A stretch of DNA of 64,000 bases from Acanthosepion lycidas (taxonomy: Eukaryota > Mollusca > Cephalopoda > Sepiida > Sepiidae), in contig OZ010578.1 in the NCBI GenBank assembly GCA_963932145.1, positions 46,854,558-46,918,557 on the forward strand. The letters are read 5' to 3'. Below are positions 10,709 through 20,514 of this stretch, piece by piece; positions within the stretch are counted from its first letter, which is position 1, and every line of letters starts with the position of its first letter. Under the pieces are notes generated by a model. The model was not told the DNA's origin, did no database searches, and worked only from the letters and a program-made list of their open reading frames with translations. A program made the translations under genes and the position numbers.

Positions 10709-11375
10709 CAGAGTGGTCCAGAAGTCTTGTCACCCCTTACAAAAAAAAAGTAATGAGAACAATAGAAGAACAAGTAATACAGTAATACAAAGGACATGTA
10801 TTGGTTTCAGTTTATTTATTTTAACTGACGCTGTCACACATCGATTTGGTCTGGTTTGTTTTGTCTTACGGCATATCAACCTCAATGGGTTATCTGATGC
10901 CGACAATTTTTATTGTTGGTAATATTTTTTTTTTTTTTTGTTCAAAAATGTATTTTTTTCAAAAATGTATTGTTGGTAATATATTTTTTTCAAAAATGTA
11001 TCGCTGGTAATTTTTTTACAAAGTATTTTTAGTATTAAAACCTATTTTTACTCTTTCATAGTGTTTTGACCCCAGTTTTATGGGGGTAACTATTTGCCCA
11101 TAGTTGGGACCCTAACAGGTGCTACCACCCCGATCAGGGTGGACCTGGGAACACCAGGAATTAAGAGGTGGTTCCACGCTCCTCAAAACCTCCTGATCAG
11201 AGACTTGCTGTTAGAAGTAGCTTATCGTCATATCCAGAACGCGGATGTAGTTTATCGTCATACCCAGGACGAGTCACACATCAGGAAGGTCCGTATGAAC
11301 ACCATCATTTTCGTGGCAGCCATCTGAAACAGAAATTATATTATCTAGGGATGACAATACTTTCGGACCACCCTG
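10709..11375. mobile_element. Non-autonomous mariner-like element (667 bp)
   Basis: Inverted ends of about 29 bp: CAGAGTGGTCCAGAAGTCTT at the left and the complement of CAGGGTGGTCCGAAAGTATT at the right. The right flank is TA and the left flank is CA, consistent with a decayed TA duplication. There is no transposase frame. The interior holds tandem TGTATTGTTGGTAAT-type units (about 10905-11010) and a copy of the Q repeat. Confidence 0.7.
11094..11240 (+). repeat. Unclassified repeat Q, copy 1
   Basis: CCATAGTTGGGACCCTAACAG, TCAGGGTGGACCTGGGAACA, GGTTCCACGCTCC and a CTTGCTG...GTAGYTTATCGTCAT tail recur at 11640-11775, 12805-12905 and, in reverse, at 50225-50345. All copies lie next to ATGTATTGYTGGTA-rich sequence. 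The family is not recognised. Confidence 0.65.
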
Positions 11376-11639
11376 TAAATTAATGTCATGATAGAGTTTT
11401 TTCATGTTGGTTAATTTTGTTTAGCGGAATATTAATATGGGTTATTAAATACGGAAATATAAATATTTTGAACTCAATTGTATGCCTTCAACTATAGATA
11501 AAATGTATTGTTGGTCATTTTGCTATAACATGTAATCTTGGTCATTTGACTGCAGATATGTATTGTTGGTCATTTTTTTACATAAAATGTATTGCTGGTA
11601 TTTTTATACTTACATAGGGTTTTGTTTTTGGGTTCCCTA

Positions 11640-11790
11640 TTTGCCTATCGCTGGGATCCTAACAGTTACTCCCACCCCGAGTCAGGGTGGACCTGGGAAC
11701 AACAGCAAGTAAGAGGTCGTTCCACGCTCCCGATAAGGAGACTTGCTGCCAGATGTAGTTTATCGTCATACCCAGGTCTATCCATTTTTC
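11640..11790 (+). repeat. Unclassified repeat Q, copy 2
   Basis: Same block order as at 11094: GCTGGGATCCTAACAG, GTCAGGGTGGACCTGGGAAC, TTCCACGCTCCCGATAAGGA, TGTAGTTTATCGTCAT. It runs directly into the L-B LINE piece at 11860. Confidence 0.65.
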
Positions 11791-12060
11791 GTGGATAGGG
11801 AGATATGAAAACGAGGCCATTCGTTAAACCTTTATATAGATTCCTGTTGAAGTACTCAAATGGAACAATCCTCCAGATTTGGCCCGGTGGTTTATATTGG
11901 TAAAAAAAAACAAAAAAAACTAATGACGAATAATATGAAGGGGATTTCACCCAAGATAAAAAAAAATGTCTGTTATCAGAAACTTAGTGTGCTAATTCAA
12001 ATATCTTGGCTTGATTATCAACGAATAGGGCGCCAGAATAAAAATAATTAAAAAAAAAAT
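11790..12060 (+). mobile_element. LINE family L-B fragment (RTE-like RT)
   Basis: GAGATATGAAAACGAGGCCA, CTCAAATGGAACAATCCTCC and the following 150 bp match 12930-13190 and 14650-14880. The last of these encodes a clear RT segment (see 14640). Here the frame is degenerate; KGISPKIK is the best preserved part. Confidence 0.65.
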
Positions 12061-12478
12061 GACCTATGTATAGCGCAACCCCTATTTTTGGTGTAAAAAC
12101 GGATCATACTCGAGTTTTTTCGGCGGGCCCTATCACAGAGGGTAAGCTAAATAATTTCATGACAAATAAAAAGAATCTTCAGCGTCATAATCAATGTCAT
12201 TCACGTAAAATTCTGTGATAAAGTGATAAGCAATCGTTTACAATTCGTAATGTTTCTAAGGATTGAATGTACTTTTATGGGTGCAGTTTTGAAAACACTG
12301 ATTTTCAAAGAGAGACAACGTAGTAATATGGCCTGAAGCTTAGCGGAAACTAATATCCATTAATATTGATAATTATCGACTCAAAGAAAAATAATGTATC
12401 CTTTTCTATTTAGACTGCGACAATTTTAAGATATGTCGGAATGTGGATGAATTCAGTGTCCATTTTAACACGTGGAAT

Positions 12479-12800
12479 TTATACGAATATCTCACGAACA
12501 TAAATTCTTTGAAGTAAAATTTTAGCACAGTGACGATTCAAATAATTTGGTTCGATACTCCGCGAAGTGAGCACCAGAGTAGAAACAATATCAAGTGCAG
12601 CATAAGCAGTAAATATAAATATCTTTTTATTTCCTATTTTCTTCAAAACTTCCTCGTTGCACATATGTCCTGTCCATGTTATTTTCAGTATCCTTCGTGG
12701 GGAACCAAATCTATTTCGCTTCAAGTCTCTTCTTAATCTCGGAAGAGATTGTCATGCATCCAATACCATATAGGAGACCGATATTACATAACAGTTCAAA
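12479..12800 (-). mobile_element. LINE family L-B fragment, opposite orientation
   Basis: The minus strand reads RNRFGSPRRILK, ITWTGHMCNEEVLKKIGNKK, typical of the C-terminal part of RTE-like proteins (a WTGHV.NEEVL motif). The same block recurs at 13290-13485 and 13993-14155. Confidence 0.7.
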
Positions 12801-12804
12801 ACAG

Positions 12805-12905
12805 GTACTACCACTAAGTGTCAGGGTGGACCAGGGAACAACAACAATTAAGAGGGTGTTCCACGCTCCCGATCAGGAGCCTTGCTGCCGGATGTAGTTT
12901 ATCGT
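12805..12905 (+). repeat. Unclassified repeat Q, copy 3
   Basis: TCAGGGTGGACCAGGGAACA, GGTGTTCCACGCTCCCGATC and TGTAGTTTATCGTCAA match the other Q copies. Confidence 0.6.
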
Positions 12906-12919
12906 CAAGGCCTATCCAT

Positions 12920-13200
12920 TTTTCGTGGATAGAAAGATATGAAAACGAGGCCATTCGTTAAACCTTTATATAGATTCCTGTTGAAGTACTCAAATGGAAC
13001 AACCCGCCAGATTTGCCCCCCCGGGTGGGGGGGGGGTTAAATAGATAAATAAAAATAAACCGAGGACGAATAATGCGAAGGGGATTTCTTCTCAAATAAA
13101 AGTCTGTACTCAGGAACTTAAAGTAGTGTGCTAATTCAAATATCTTGGTTTGAGTTTCAGCGAATAGGGCTCCATAATAAAAATAATAATAAAAAAAATG
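12920..13200 (+). mobile_element. LINE family L-B fragment
   Basis: Close nucleotide copy of 11790-12060 (GATATGAAAACGAGGCCATT, CAAATGGAACAACCCGCCAG). It encodes ACTQELK-like and FKYLGL-like residues of the RT. Confidence 0.7.
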
Positions 13201-13289
13201 ACTAGTTTATAGTGCACCTCCTATTTTTGGTGTAAAAACTGATCATAAAGACTAGGGTTATAGTCAAGTATATACGGCAACCCCTATCA

Positions 13290-13541
13290 CGGATATATAA
13301 GTATCTTTTTACTTCTATTTTCTTCAAGGCTTCCACGTTGCACACATGTCCTGTCCATGGCATTCTCAGTATCCTTCGGGGGGAACCAAATCTATTTCGC
13401 TTCAAGTCTCTTCTTAATCTGGGAAGAGATTCTCATGAATTCAATAACATATAGGAGACCAATATTACGTAACAGTTCAAAACCGGTACCATCACTCGAA
13501 TTATATAGTATATACGACAGCTTCTATCACAGATGTATAAG
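13290..13541 (-). mobile_element. LINE family L-B fragment, split by an LTR
   Basis: The minus strand encodes RNRFGSPRRILRMPWTGHVC and NVEALKKIE, as at 12479. A further copy begins at about 13500, is interrupted at 13541 by the LTR, and resumes at 13993. Confidence 0.7.
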
Positions 13542-13992
13542 TGTTGTGACCAAGTAAATGGTTAAAGAAATAACAAAACAAATGCTGCAGATATATATAT
13601 TAAACAATAAATACAGAAGAGTATTACACGACTAGTGAGTGTGGGCCGTTTGACCCAGGGTTCAATCTATTCGGCTGTTATATTTAGCAGTCCCCCCCCC
13701 ACAAAGAATGTATGTGGCACAAGGCCGAGTTTAACGTGGGTTTCTCCGAGCCCGTAGGCTCGGCCAAAAATATTCCCTTTGAACCCGTCTAAACGGGTTC
13801 AGGGCCTGTCAACCTCCCCGGACGAAACTTTGCCCCGTGGCAATGCTTCGTCCGGGTTCAAATCTGTTCAAGGCAGAGAGTTCGACAGATGAACAATCTA
13901 TTCGACTGTTCCTCCAAAGCCTTCTCTCCTACTAATCTTATAGTAGGCGGAAGAATCCAACATAGACTCTTTAGAGGGAAGACACCACAACA
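13542..13992. mobile_element. Solo LTR (about 451 bp), copy 2 of the 4318 family
   Basis: Starts TGTTGTGACC and ends ACCACAACA. It shares the hairpin block with 4318-4792 (13746-13763, 13780-13801, 13817-13856). It sits inside an L-B LINE fragment whose sequence (ATGTATAAG | ...TTTTTACTTCCTATTTTC) continues across it. The flanking 5-mers ATAAG and ATATA may be a decayed duplication. An old solo-LTR fossil without internal genes. Confidence 0.75.
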
Positions 13993-14155
13993 ATATATTT
14001 TTACTTCCTATTTTCTTCAAGATTTCCTCGTTGCACGTATGTCCAGTAAGCATCACAGCATCATTCGGGAAAACCAGAATTATTTCGCTTCAAGTCTCCT
14101 CTTAATCTAATTAAGTGATTGTCAAGCATTCACTACCATATCAGAAGTCGGGGTC
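13993..14155 (-). mobile_element. LINE family L-B fragment, continuation after the LTR
   Basis: TTACTTCCTATTTTCTTCAA, TCCTCGTTGCACGTATGTCC, TTTCGCTTCAAGTCTC and the following bases match 12620-12760 and 13310-13440. Confidence 0.7.
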
Positions 14156-14229
14156 ACCGAGCCAAAGCAACCCTTCCTTTAGCTGTATAGTATGTGCTAC
14201 ATACAGTGTTGAATTCAGAGTTACTTTCT

Positions 14230-14400
14230 CTTAGACTGGTTGGCACCCAAGGCTATGTCCATAGCTGGGGGTGGGGAAGGGGATTTATACCTTTCACAAG
14301 CGTATTAGCACGTGAGTGTGTGTAATTCGACTGGAATTCGAACTCAGCTCTCTAATTCCTCAATTCGAGCCGCTATCCATTATTCCACCATGCCTCTCCA
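14230..14400 (-). mobile_element. tRNA-headed SINE A, fragment
   Basis: Read on the minus strand: ATGGTGGAATAATGGATAGC (A-box region), GAGTTCGAATTCCAGTCGAA (B box), then ACGTGCTAATACGC, ATAAATCCCC and CCAGCTATGG. This matches other SINE A copies at 20325, 32725 and 46237. The 5S-like part is absent here. Confidence 0.75.
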
Positions 14401-14639
14401 CATATAGAAGAACCGATATTACATAACAGTTCAACACTCTTTTCTTTGTTCTTAATTAAATTTTCCAGTTGTTGAATACTTTGCTTAGTTTATGGAAGAC
14501 ATCTTCCTCTGTTACCCCCCGTCGTTTTTTACGACACTCCCCAGTGAGTTAAATGTTTAATGATTTTTATAGTACAAATATTTTGTATATGATTTTTACT
14601 GGGGAGAGTTCATTACAAAATTCGTCCTGATCTATCTTG

Positions 14640-15195
14640 AGTGGATAGAGACATACGAAAACGAGGCTATTCGTTAATCCTTCATATCGCTTCCTGGCGA
14701 ATACCTTCGATGAAACAATCCTCCAGTTATGGCATGGGGATTAATAACTATAAAAAAACCCCAAAAAACTATTGATGAATAATGTGAACGGGATTTCAAC
14801 CAAGATAAAAGTCAGTAGTCAAGAACTGAAAGTCGTCAGCCAATTCAAATATCTTGTCTCGATTATCACCGAAGATGTCTTCAGAATAGAAGCAGTTTCA
14901 AGAGTAGCACAAACAATTGCCAGATGTCACAAAACAAAGGACTATCTGGAAAGACAAGAAAATCTACTTTCAAATCAAAATCAGACTGTTGCATGCATTT
15001 GCATTCTTTTGGAAAGTGTTGGACATTAACAGCGTGACTACAACGAAGAATCGAAGCTTTAGAAGAGAGAGGCAACAGAGATATTCGAAGTATTTCCTAC
15101 ATAGACCTAATCATCAATGGCACTATGCGAAACCCAGTCAAACAAGAAATAGGTCATTGGAAAACATCATAACGGCCATCAAGAGAGCATAGAAA
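14640..15195 (+). mobile_element. LINE family L-B (RTE-like RT C-terminal third)
   Basis: The best preserved L-B copy. Frames give SSQELKVVSQFKYLVSIITE, then EAVSRVAQTIA, then RTIWKDKKIYFQIKIRLLHA, then RRIEALEERC-like sequence, then ENIITAIKRA. This order (GSIITEDG, IAQT, IWKDKxISxxxKIRLL) is typical of RTE-like non-LTR proteins downstream of the polymerase core. At least two frame changes break it. It carries no catalytic residues and is a relic. Confidence 0.8.
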
Positions 15196-15359
15196 TGATA
15201 TGCCGTAGCCATAAAAACCGACAATATTTTCACTGCCATTGCTATAAAACCAAAACATTAACCGGAAAACTCGAGTCATCTTAAATAGCATTGTCAGAGC
15301 AAAACTTTAATCTGGATTTCATACATGGCGCCAAATTCGTTCAAAAATATCTAAACTGT

Positions 15360-16160
15360 ATAAAACTGCTTTCTCAGCTCAATGGTTAAAAATGGCTTTG
15401 AGTGAGTGAAGCCCGCGGGTCTTGGCGAAAACTATCCTTCAACCCGTGTGAACTGGCGCTACAGAATCATTGATAAATAACTGTACCAGATAACAGAAAC
15501 CACTTCACTTAGAGACTTTCAACATCAGGAAAATCTAAAACGAATATCGCATATAACTGGAAGAGAAAATAATAACATAATCAAGATGTTGACGTTCCAC
15601 ACTTCTTTTATGTGCTGTGTCCGTTCAGGACGTAGATGATCATGGTGCTCCACATCTTCCTGTCCCTTGTAGGTCTTAATATGTTTTGTCTTTTTGGTAT
15701 TTCTTCCAAACCCTGTTGTGTTATCTATTTGCTCAAGCCCATTAAGTATGTCACGTGTGGCTTTCCATTGTCATTCTTTTCCTCTCTCTGTCCTGTGAGT
15801 ATCAGATTTTCCAAGCCCTTCTTCCTCATTACATGTACCAGAAATTTCAAATGCCTCTTCCAGATGTTAAATATAAGTTTCCTTTTAGTTTCCATTCTCT
15901 CCAAATCGTCATTGCTCACATGTTCGGCCCGTGGTATTTACTACTTGAAACAAAAAGTTAGAAAGGAACCCCCTCCTCCGTGAATGATGGAAAGAGCGAT
16001 AACAGCTACTGGACACGAGAAATCTTTTTTTTTTCTGAAAATAATGTTTAAAGAGAAAGATAAATTTCAACCGACAGAAGTATTTGCTTCTCAGTGAATG
16101 AATACTGAATATTTCCTTATCAGGAAACGGCTAATATTGCCATTACCATTCGACAAGATA
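15360..16160 (+). mobile_element. LINE family L-D 3' end, split by another LINE
   Basis: 15360-15603 and 15952-16160 together match the L-D copy at 35100-35480: CAATGGTTAAAAATGGCTTT, YQITETTSLRDFQHQ-like residues, AAGATGTTGACGTTCC, then GAAAGAGCGATAACAG and the 3' end TTTCCTTATCAGGAAACGG. The missing middle is filled by a minus-strand L-C piece (15604-15951). The encoded tail (THITGRENNNIIKMLTF-like) is the extreme C-terminus of a non-LTR RT protein. Confidence 0.75.
15604..15951 (-). mobile_element. LINE family L-C fragment nested in L-D
   Basis: The minus strand encodes KRKLIFNIWKRHLKFLVHVM, RKKGLENLILTGQREEK and, at the 5' side of the plus strand, the MIIYVLNGHST-like terminal residues. 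This is the LGHxMRKxGLENL part of an RTE/CR1-type protein also seen at 33425 and 31137. The insert ends next to CACACTTC and CTACTTG, which could be a target duplication. Confidence 0.75.
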
Positions 16161-16500
16161 CCACCTTAGACAGAAGAAGAAGCAGACAGGTAAAATGGGC
16201 TGACAAGGTCACTGGAGGATCATCCACAGAGACTAAGACATTGGCATGCAACTGAGACATGTGGAGGGAGTTGGTCAGGTGCCCAACCGTTGACTGTACC
16301 AAAATAATCAACATTCCTTACACTCCCATCCAAAAAAAGTACCATCTTAGGCAAAAGATGAAAAGGGAGACAGAGGAAAAAATAAGCTGACAACGTCACT
16401 GGGTGGACTGAAAAATGATTTAGTGATACTCCGCCACTGGCATGCAACCGAAGCATATGGAGGGAGGTGATCGGGTGCCCTGTTGCCCTGAAACTTGATT
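16160..16500 (+). mobile_element. LINE C-terminal fragment, tandemly duplicated
   Basis: Two adjacent copies encode RQVKWADKVTG...DMWRELVRCP (about 16180-16300) and RGKNKLTTSLGG/WREVIGCP-like residues (about 16360-16480), a W.DNVTGWT...W.ELV motif found at the end of non-LTR RT proteins. The repeat period is about 190 bp. The rest to 16850 shows nothing recognisable. Confidence 0.55.
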
Positions 16501-16849
16501 GATGATTATGGTACAGTTCCAGCCCAGAATTACTTCCTATCATTTGATGCATTTGTGGAGAACTTTCACGCCGAACTCCGCAAGTTGGAATTGCACTTAG
16601 GAGAACATGTTATTTATTCGTGTGCTGATATCGTGTGGTGCATGCGTATGAAGAGGAAGAGATGGAAAACAGATGATGCCACACTAGAATAATAATAGGC
16701 ATGGAAGACAAATTCATAGCAACAGGAATATGCCTCCATTTCTTTCAACGTGGTTTATTATGTACAGGTACTATATCGAGATATTTCTTGGAGCAAAACG
16801 TGTTTGTCGGTTTTGATAGCTTACTGTAATTGCAGCATTATTATTATTT

Positions 16850-17065
16850 TTCTACGTGCAGAACAAGAACGATTATGGCTCTCCACAACTTCCTATCCTT
16901 TGTAGCTCTGAGTAAGGTTTGTCTTTACACCATCCCTCCAACTCCTTGTTCTGCCGTCTATTTACACAAGAGTCCCCCCGTTTTGAATATGTTATGTGAG
17001 TGTCAAATTCTCCAAGCCTTCTTTTCTCATTATATGTCCTAGAAATTTCAACTATTTCTGATTCA
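16850..17065 (-). mobile_element. LINE family L-C fragment
   Basis: GGCTCTCCACAACTTCCTAT, CCTTTGTAGC and the following bases match 15640-15850 and 31175-31300. On the minus strand this is the carboxyl end (HNEKKAWRI and LWRAIIVLV-like residues). Confidence 0.65.
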
Positions 17066-17584
17066 TTGTATAAGTGTCCTTTTTTTTCTAGGACTAAATT
17101 TCTGTTGCCACATATCTACCCACCCCCGACACCATCAGTGTCCAGCATAGACTGTCATATTGGCTGATATTACGTAATAGTATAACGCTCTTTTCATTGT
17201 TTTTAACGAAGCGTTCCTGTTTCTTAATATCGAAGCCGTTGCTTTCACTTTCACACAAATTAGAAATAGATGAATCCACCTCTTTTACTTCCTATCTGGT
17301 GGAGAGAAAAGACGGATTCGTTGGCACGCAGTTTAGGAGAAAGGAATCTTTGAACTCAAAACCGGTCGGATGTTGGGTCAGCAACACCACCCTGTGTAAA
17401 ACTACATGCTACAGAAACCACATCACGACGCTTATCGTGGTAGGGCTATGTCACTATACTCCATCGGTGGGGAGTCTATCATACTTATATGTCTGACTGT
17501 GGTCAAGTAATTCATAGGTATCCCACCATTTTGGTCCTAGAAGCTTGTGACATCGTCTCGCCAGCAGAATGTTAGACATACAGC
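17066..17584. other. Intergenic, no gene recognised
   Basis: Contains a short remnant (GATATTACGTAATAGTATAAC, 17167) similar to L-B flanks at 12780. Otherwise nothing. Confidence 0.45.
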
Positions 17585-17925
17585 GTGCGATGGATAAAAC
17601 GTGGTCGAAATTATGCAAAAATGAAAATAACACTATCTTATTTTAACAGATATATTTACCAAAATGTCACAAAAAATATCTTGAAATACTAAAGAGTAAA
17701 TTTATTCAATAAAATCGTCATTGGCTTCAACCACGGCCCCCTAGACGAATTCGGAATCTCCTGCAACTCTTCTGGACGGTTTTCTTGTTTAAGTTGGTGA
17801 ATGCTGCCATAATTCTTACCATTAGTTCATCTTTGGTGTTGTAATGTGTTTTGTTGGTCTCTCGCTTAACTACGCGCCACATATAACTATCAACAAAACG
17901 AGTATTAGTTATTATCTGGTTGTTA
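17585..17925 (-). mobile_element. Tc1/mariner-superfamily transposase C-terminus
   Basis: The minus strand has one open frame of about 70 residues ending in a stop at about 17707: FVDSYMWRVVKRETNK, THYNTKDELMVRIMAAFTN, LNKKTVQKSCRRFRIRL, VVEANDDFIE. In related transposases the block reads PLDYFVWGVVER...NTKDEL...ACRRFRSRLEAVIEA, and the D of FVDS is the third catalytic acid. The non-coding tail AAATGAAAATAACACT (about 17620) matches 50150. The N-terminal two thirds are absent. Confidence 0.8.
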
Positions 17926-18129
17926 TGTGATGTTGGAGAAATGAGAGACAGTAATACTGAGTAAAATTGTGATTTTGGGGGTCAAATTTAGATCAAATAT
18001 GGATCGGAATCCGACAGAAGGATAAGATAAAGAATAAATAAAGTGCATAATTTTAGCGTTCTGCTACCACTTTCTTTCGACGTTAATTTTTGTGCAGACT
18101 AAACACCAAAGTGGATCACAGAGCCTTGA

Positions 18130-18300
18130 TATTTCCCTGACTCCTGATTGGTCAAATATCATGCTTTCGTTTACGTCCGCACTGTTAAAATTAATCCATC
18201 GCCAAAAATCTGGCTCTGTGTTACAAACCTATCACGTGACATACAACCTTATAAATACTTTGCGACATCTTCAACTCTTCCTCTTTCAGTTTTTTTTGAC
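18130..18300 (+). promoter_or_regulatory. Promoter-like cluster: CCAAT, E-box, TATA
   Basis: CTGATTGGTCA (inverted CCAAT, about 18145), ATCACGTGACA (E-box, about 18232) and TTATAAATACT (TATA box, about 18250) stand in the usual order and spacing for a Pol II promoter, followed about 30 bp later by TCTTCAACTCTTCC. It could serve an unseen host transcript or be part of an unrecognised LTR. A 100-codon open frame spans it (18092-18394) but shows no known domain. Confidence 0.35.
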
Positions 18301-18399
18301 GGTCTGTCCGTGTGATAATGAGAATGTCCCATATTTGTGTGTGCAGAAGAGGAAAGTGGGTTCGATTCTCATTGGTTTAGAATGGGTAAATTAATGATA

Positions 18400-18922
18400 A
18401 TTATAATTGTTATAACTATTTTTTTTTACGGGCACAGCATAATGAAATTGCATTACTCATGATTTTATTGTCGAAATACGACAGCTAACGGCATTAAATC
18501 GTTTTTGGCATCATTGTGAAATAATTCAGATGTAACCCAAAGAAGGTATTCAGATTTACCTTGTTGAATAAGATGGTTGAAGACGTGTATGATTTTTTTT
18601 TTTTTAAATCGGAGAGGAAGTTGTCGCCCATTTTCGCGGCTGAGTTTGAATCGATCTTCTTGAGAGAAATGCGTGTGTGCATTTTGTTTTCTGCTGAAAC
18701 GAAAACGTAAATGTATAATCTATTTACAAAAAACATTATATAAGTAATTAAATTACGCCTTTTATATAAAAAATTAAATTAATTTAATCTATATAGAGAA
18801 GTTAATATGGAAGAAGAACGTTCTTTCATCGCAGCGTAGAGTATTGACTCACACATACAGATACACAAGTAAAAATAAGTGCTTTAACACACACAGATAC
18901 ACACGCACACACTAACACACAT

Positions 18923-18957
<35 letters not shown>

Positions 18958-19250
18958 ATATTGAACAATGTAAACATGTTTGTACACCTTTCTATTCCTA
19001 TGTAAGTGTGGATGTATGTCTATTTGGATATGTCATGAGATTTGTTTGTACATTTATATTTAAAATTACGTATTAGATGTGTATATATATTTGTATAATT
19101 ATATTTTTGTAGTTGGAGGTACGTAAGTGTGTGTTTATGTGTTTTTGTATGTGTGTATATATTATAATATTTTATTTTTAGTATTTATTTATTTTATTTC
19201 ATTCTCACCACGCCGTAAATAAAATGAACTACTTCACTATCAATATAGTA
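18400..19250. other. Intergenic with (CA)n and TG/TA-rich low complexity
   Basis: (CA)n at about 18890-18955 and AT-rich sequence after it. No gene or repeat family recognised. Confidence 0.5.
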
Positions 19251-19251
19251 C

Positions 19252-19253
<2 letters not shown>

Positions 19254-19310
<57 letters not shown>

Positions 19311-19393
19311 TATGCAACGGTCAGTTTTCAGACTGCTGCTGAAGATTGCATTATACCTTAATGTGTTACCTGTGTAGGAAAAATGCATATTTA

Positions 19394-19460
<67 letters not shown>

Positions 19461-19480
19461 CGATATATATATATATAGAT
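19254..19480. repeat. (AT)n arrays
   Basis: Two long (AT)n blocks, about 19254-19306 and 19397-19480. Open frames here are IYIY artefacts. Confidence 0.9.
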
Positions 19481-19483
19481 ATA

Positions 19484-19587
19484 TATATGATAAAGTGGAA
19501 AAATTTTTCTTGCGACGCGTTTCGTTCAATGAAATTTTAAATGACGAAACGCGTCAAAACAAAACGTTTTTCCACTTTGTCATATAT
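19484..19587. repeat. Fold-back inverted repeat
   Basis: The left arm ATGATAAAGTGGAAAAATTT to GCGACGCGTTTCGT (19488-19525) and right arm ACGAAACGCGTC to CGTTTTTCCACTTTGTCATAT (about 19543-19587) pair almost completely around a short loop. It abuts (AT)n on one side. Confidence 0.8.
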
Positions 19588-19689
19588 TTTTCATTAATAT
19601 TGTTCTTGTTATATAAAATATATATCATTGCCTCATATATATATATATATATATAATAAAAAAGTTAGTCGTCAGAGTTGAATTAGACC

Positions 19690-20077
19690 ATGAAAAAGTA
19701 TGTATTAAAAAGGGTATCCAACACACACCTCTGGAAGAATATATTTAAACTCAATCTAGCTTTAACAGTAAGGGAAAAACTGGTCACATTAACTGACTCG
19801 AAAACCAAATCGATGACGTTCTCTTATCGCCGAGAAAACCCTGAATTTTCTCCGATCGCGATGAAGGGGTGTTCTCTGAAGGAGGCCCGTGTATTGAATG
19901 CTTACTGGGTCTTTAGCTCAATCCAGACCTCAAATGGAACTTGTACGTACGATCCGTCGCTAAAGATACTGGAAAAATGATCGGTTTTCTGCACCGCTAC
20001 AGCAAGTACATGACTCCTCCTTCAATTCTTATATCTGTACAAGAGCCAGGTCCGACCGAAAAAAGTGTACTGTTGTC

Positions 20078-20080
<3 letters not shown>
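19690..20080 (+). mobile_element. LINE family L-A, RT segment (5' half of an interrupted copy)
   Basis: Encodes KTKSMTFSYRRENPEFSPIA, MKGCSLKEA, then an open frame to 19980, and after a frame change LYLYKSQVRPKKVYCCH at about 20030-20070. These are the RT regions after the YADD box in family L-A. It stops at an (AT)n block and resumes at 20515 with the following residues. Confidence 0.8.

Positions 20081-20081
<1 letters not shown>

Positions 20082-20130
<49 letters not shown>
20082..20130. repeat. (AT)n inside the interrupted LINE
   Basis: (AT)n of about 49 bp with one C interruption. It marks the left border of the insertion that splits the L-A LINE. Confidence 0.85.
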
Positions 20131-20324
20131 GTCGACTCTCCCGTCGAATTCGACGTATGAGGGTCAAGCAGATCAGTTCCCAGGAAACCGACAGCCCGAC
20201 AACAGCACATGAGATTTGATTATAGTGATGAAGGTTTCGTGCAGTACCATCCACACTTTTTGAAGGGCCGAATTCAGAGACCTGGTGTACTAAGTGCCAC
20301 AAGGTCCCCAAACGACCTTCCTTC
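20131..20324. other. Insert of unknown origin within the LINE
   Basis: GTCGAATTCGACGTATGAGG and the following 190 bp show no family I recognise. It lies between the (AT)n block and a SINE, within the split LINE. Confidence 0.4.
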
Positions 20325-20512
20325 TTCTAGACCAGTTGTCATCCAAGGCTATAGAACCCAGTCTGTTCTGCTATTTACCCATAGCTGGAGGGAGAAAAAG
20401 AGGATTCACACCTTTCCCAAGGGTATTAGCACGTTAGTGAATGTAATGGATTCGATTGGAATTCGAACTCGGCTCTCTGATTCCTCAATCCAAGCCGCTA
20501 TCCGTGCCTTCT
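20325..20512 (-). mobile_element. tRNA-headed SINE A
   Basis: On the minus strand: GGCACGGATAGCGGCTTGGA, GAGCCGAGTTCGAATTCCAA (B box GTTCGAATTCC), CGTGCTAATACCCTTGGGAA, CCAGCTATGGGTAAATAG and GGGTTCTATAGCCTTGGATG. This matches 46237 and 32925. It is inserted in the L-A LINE. Confidence 0.8.
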
Positions 20513-20514
20513 CA

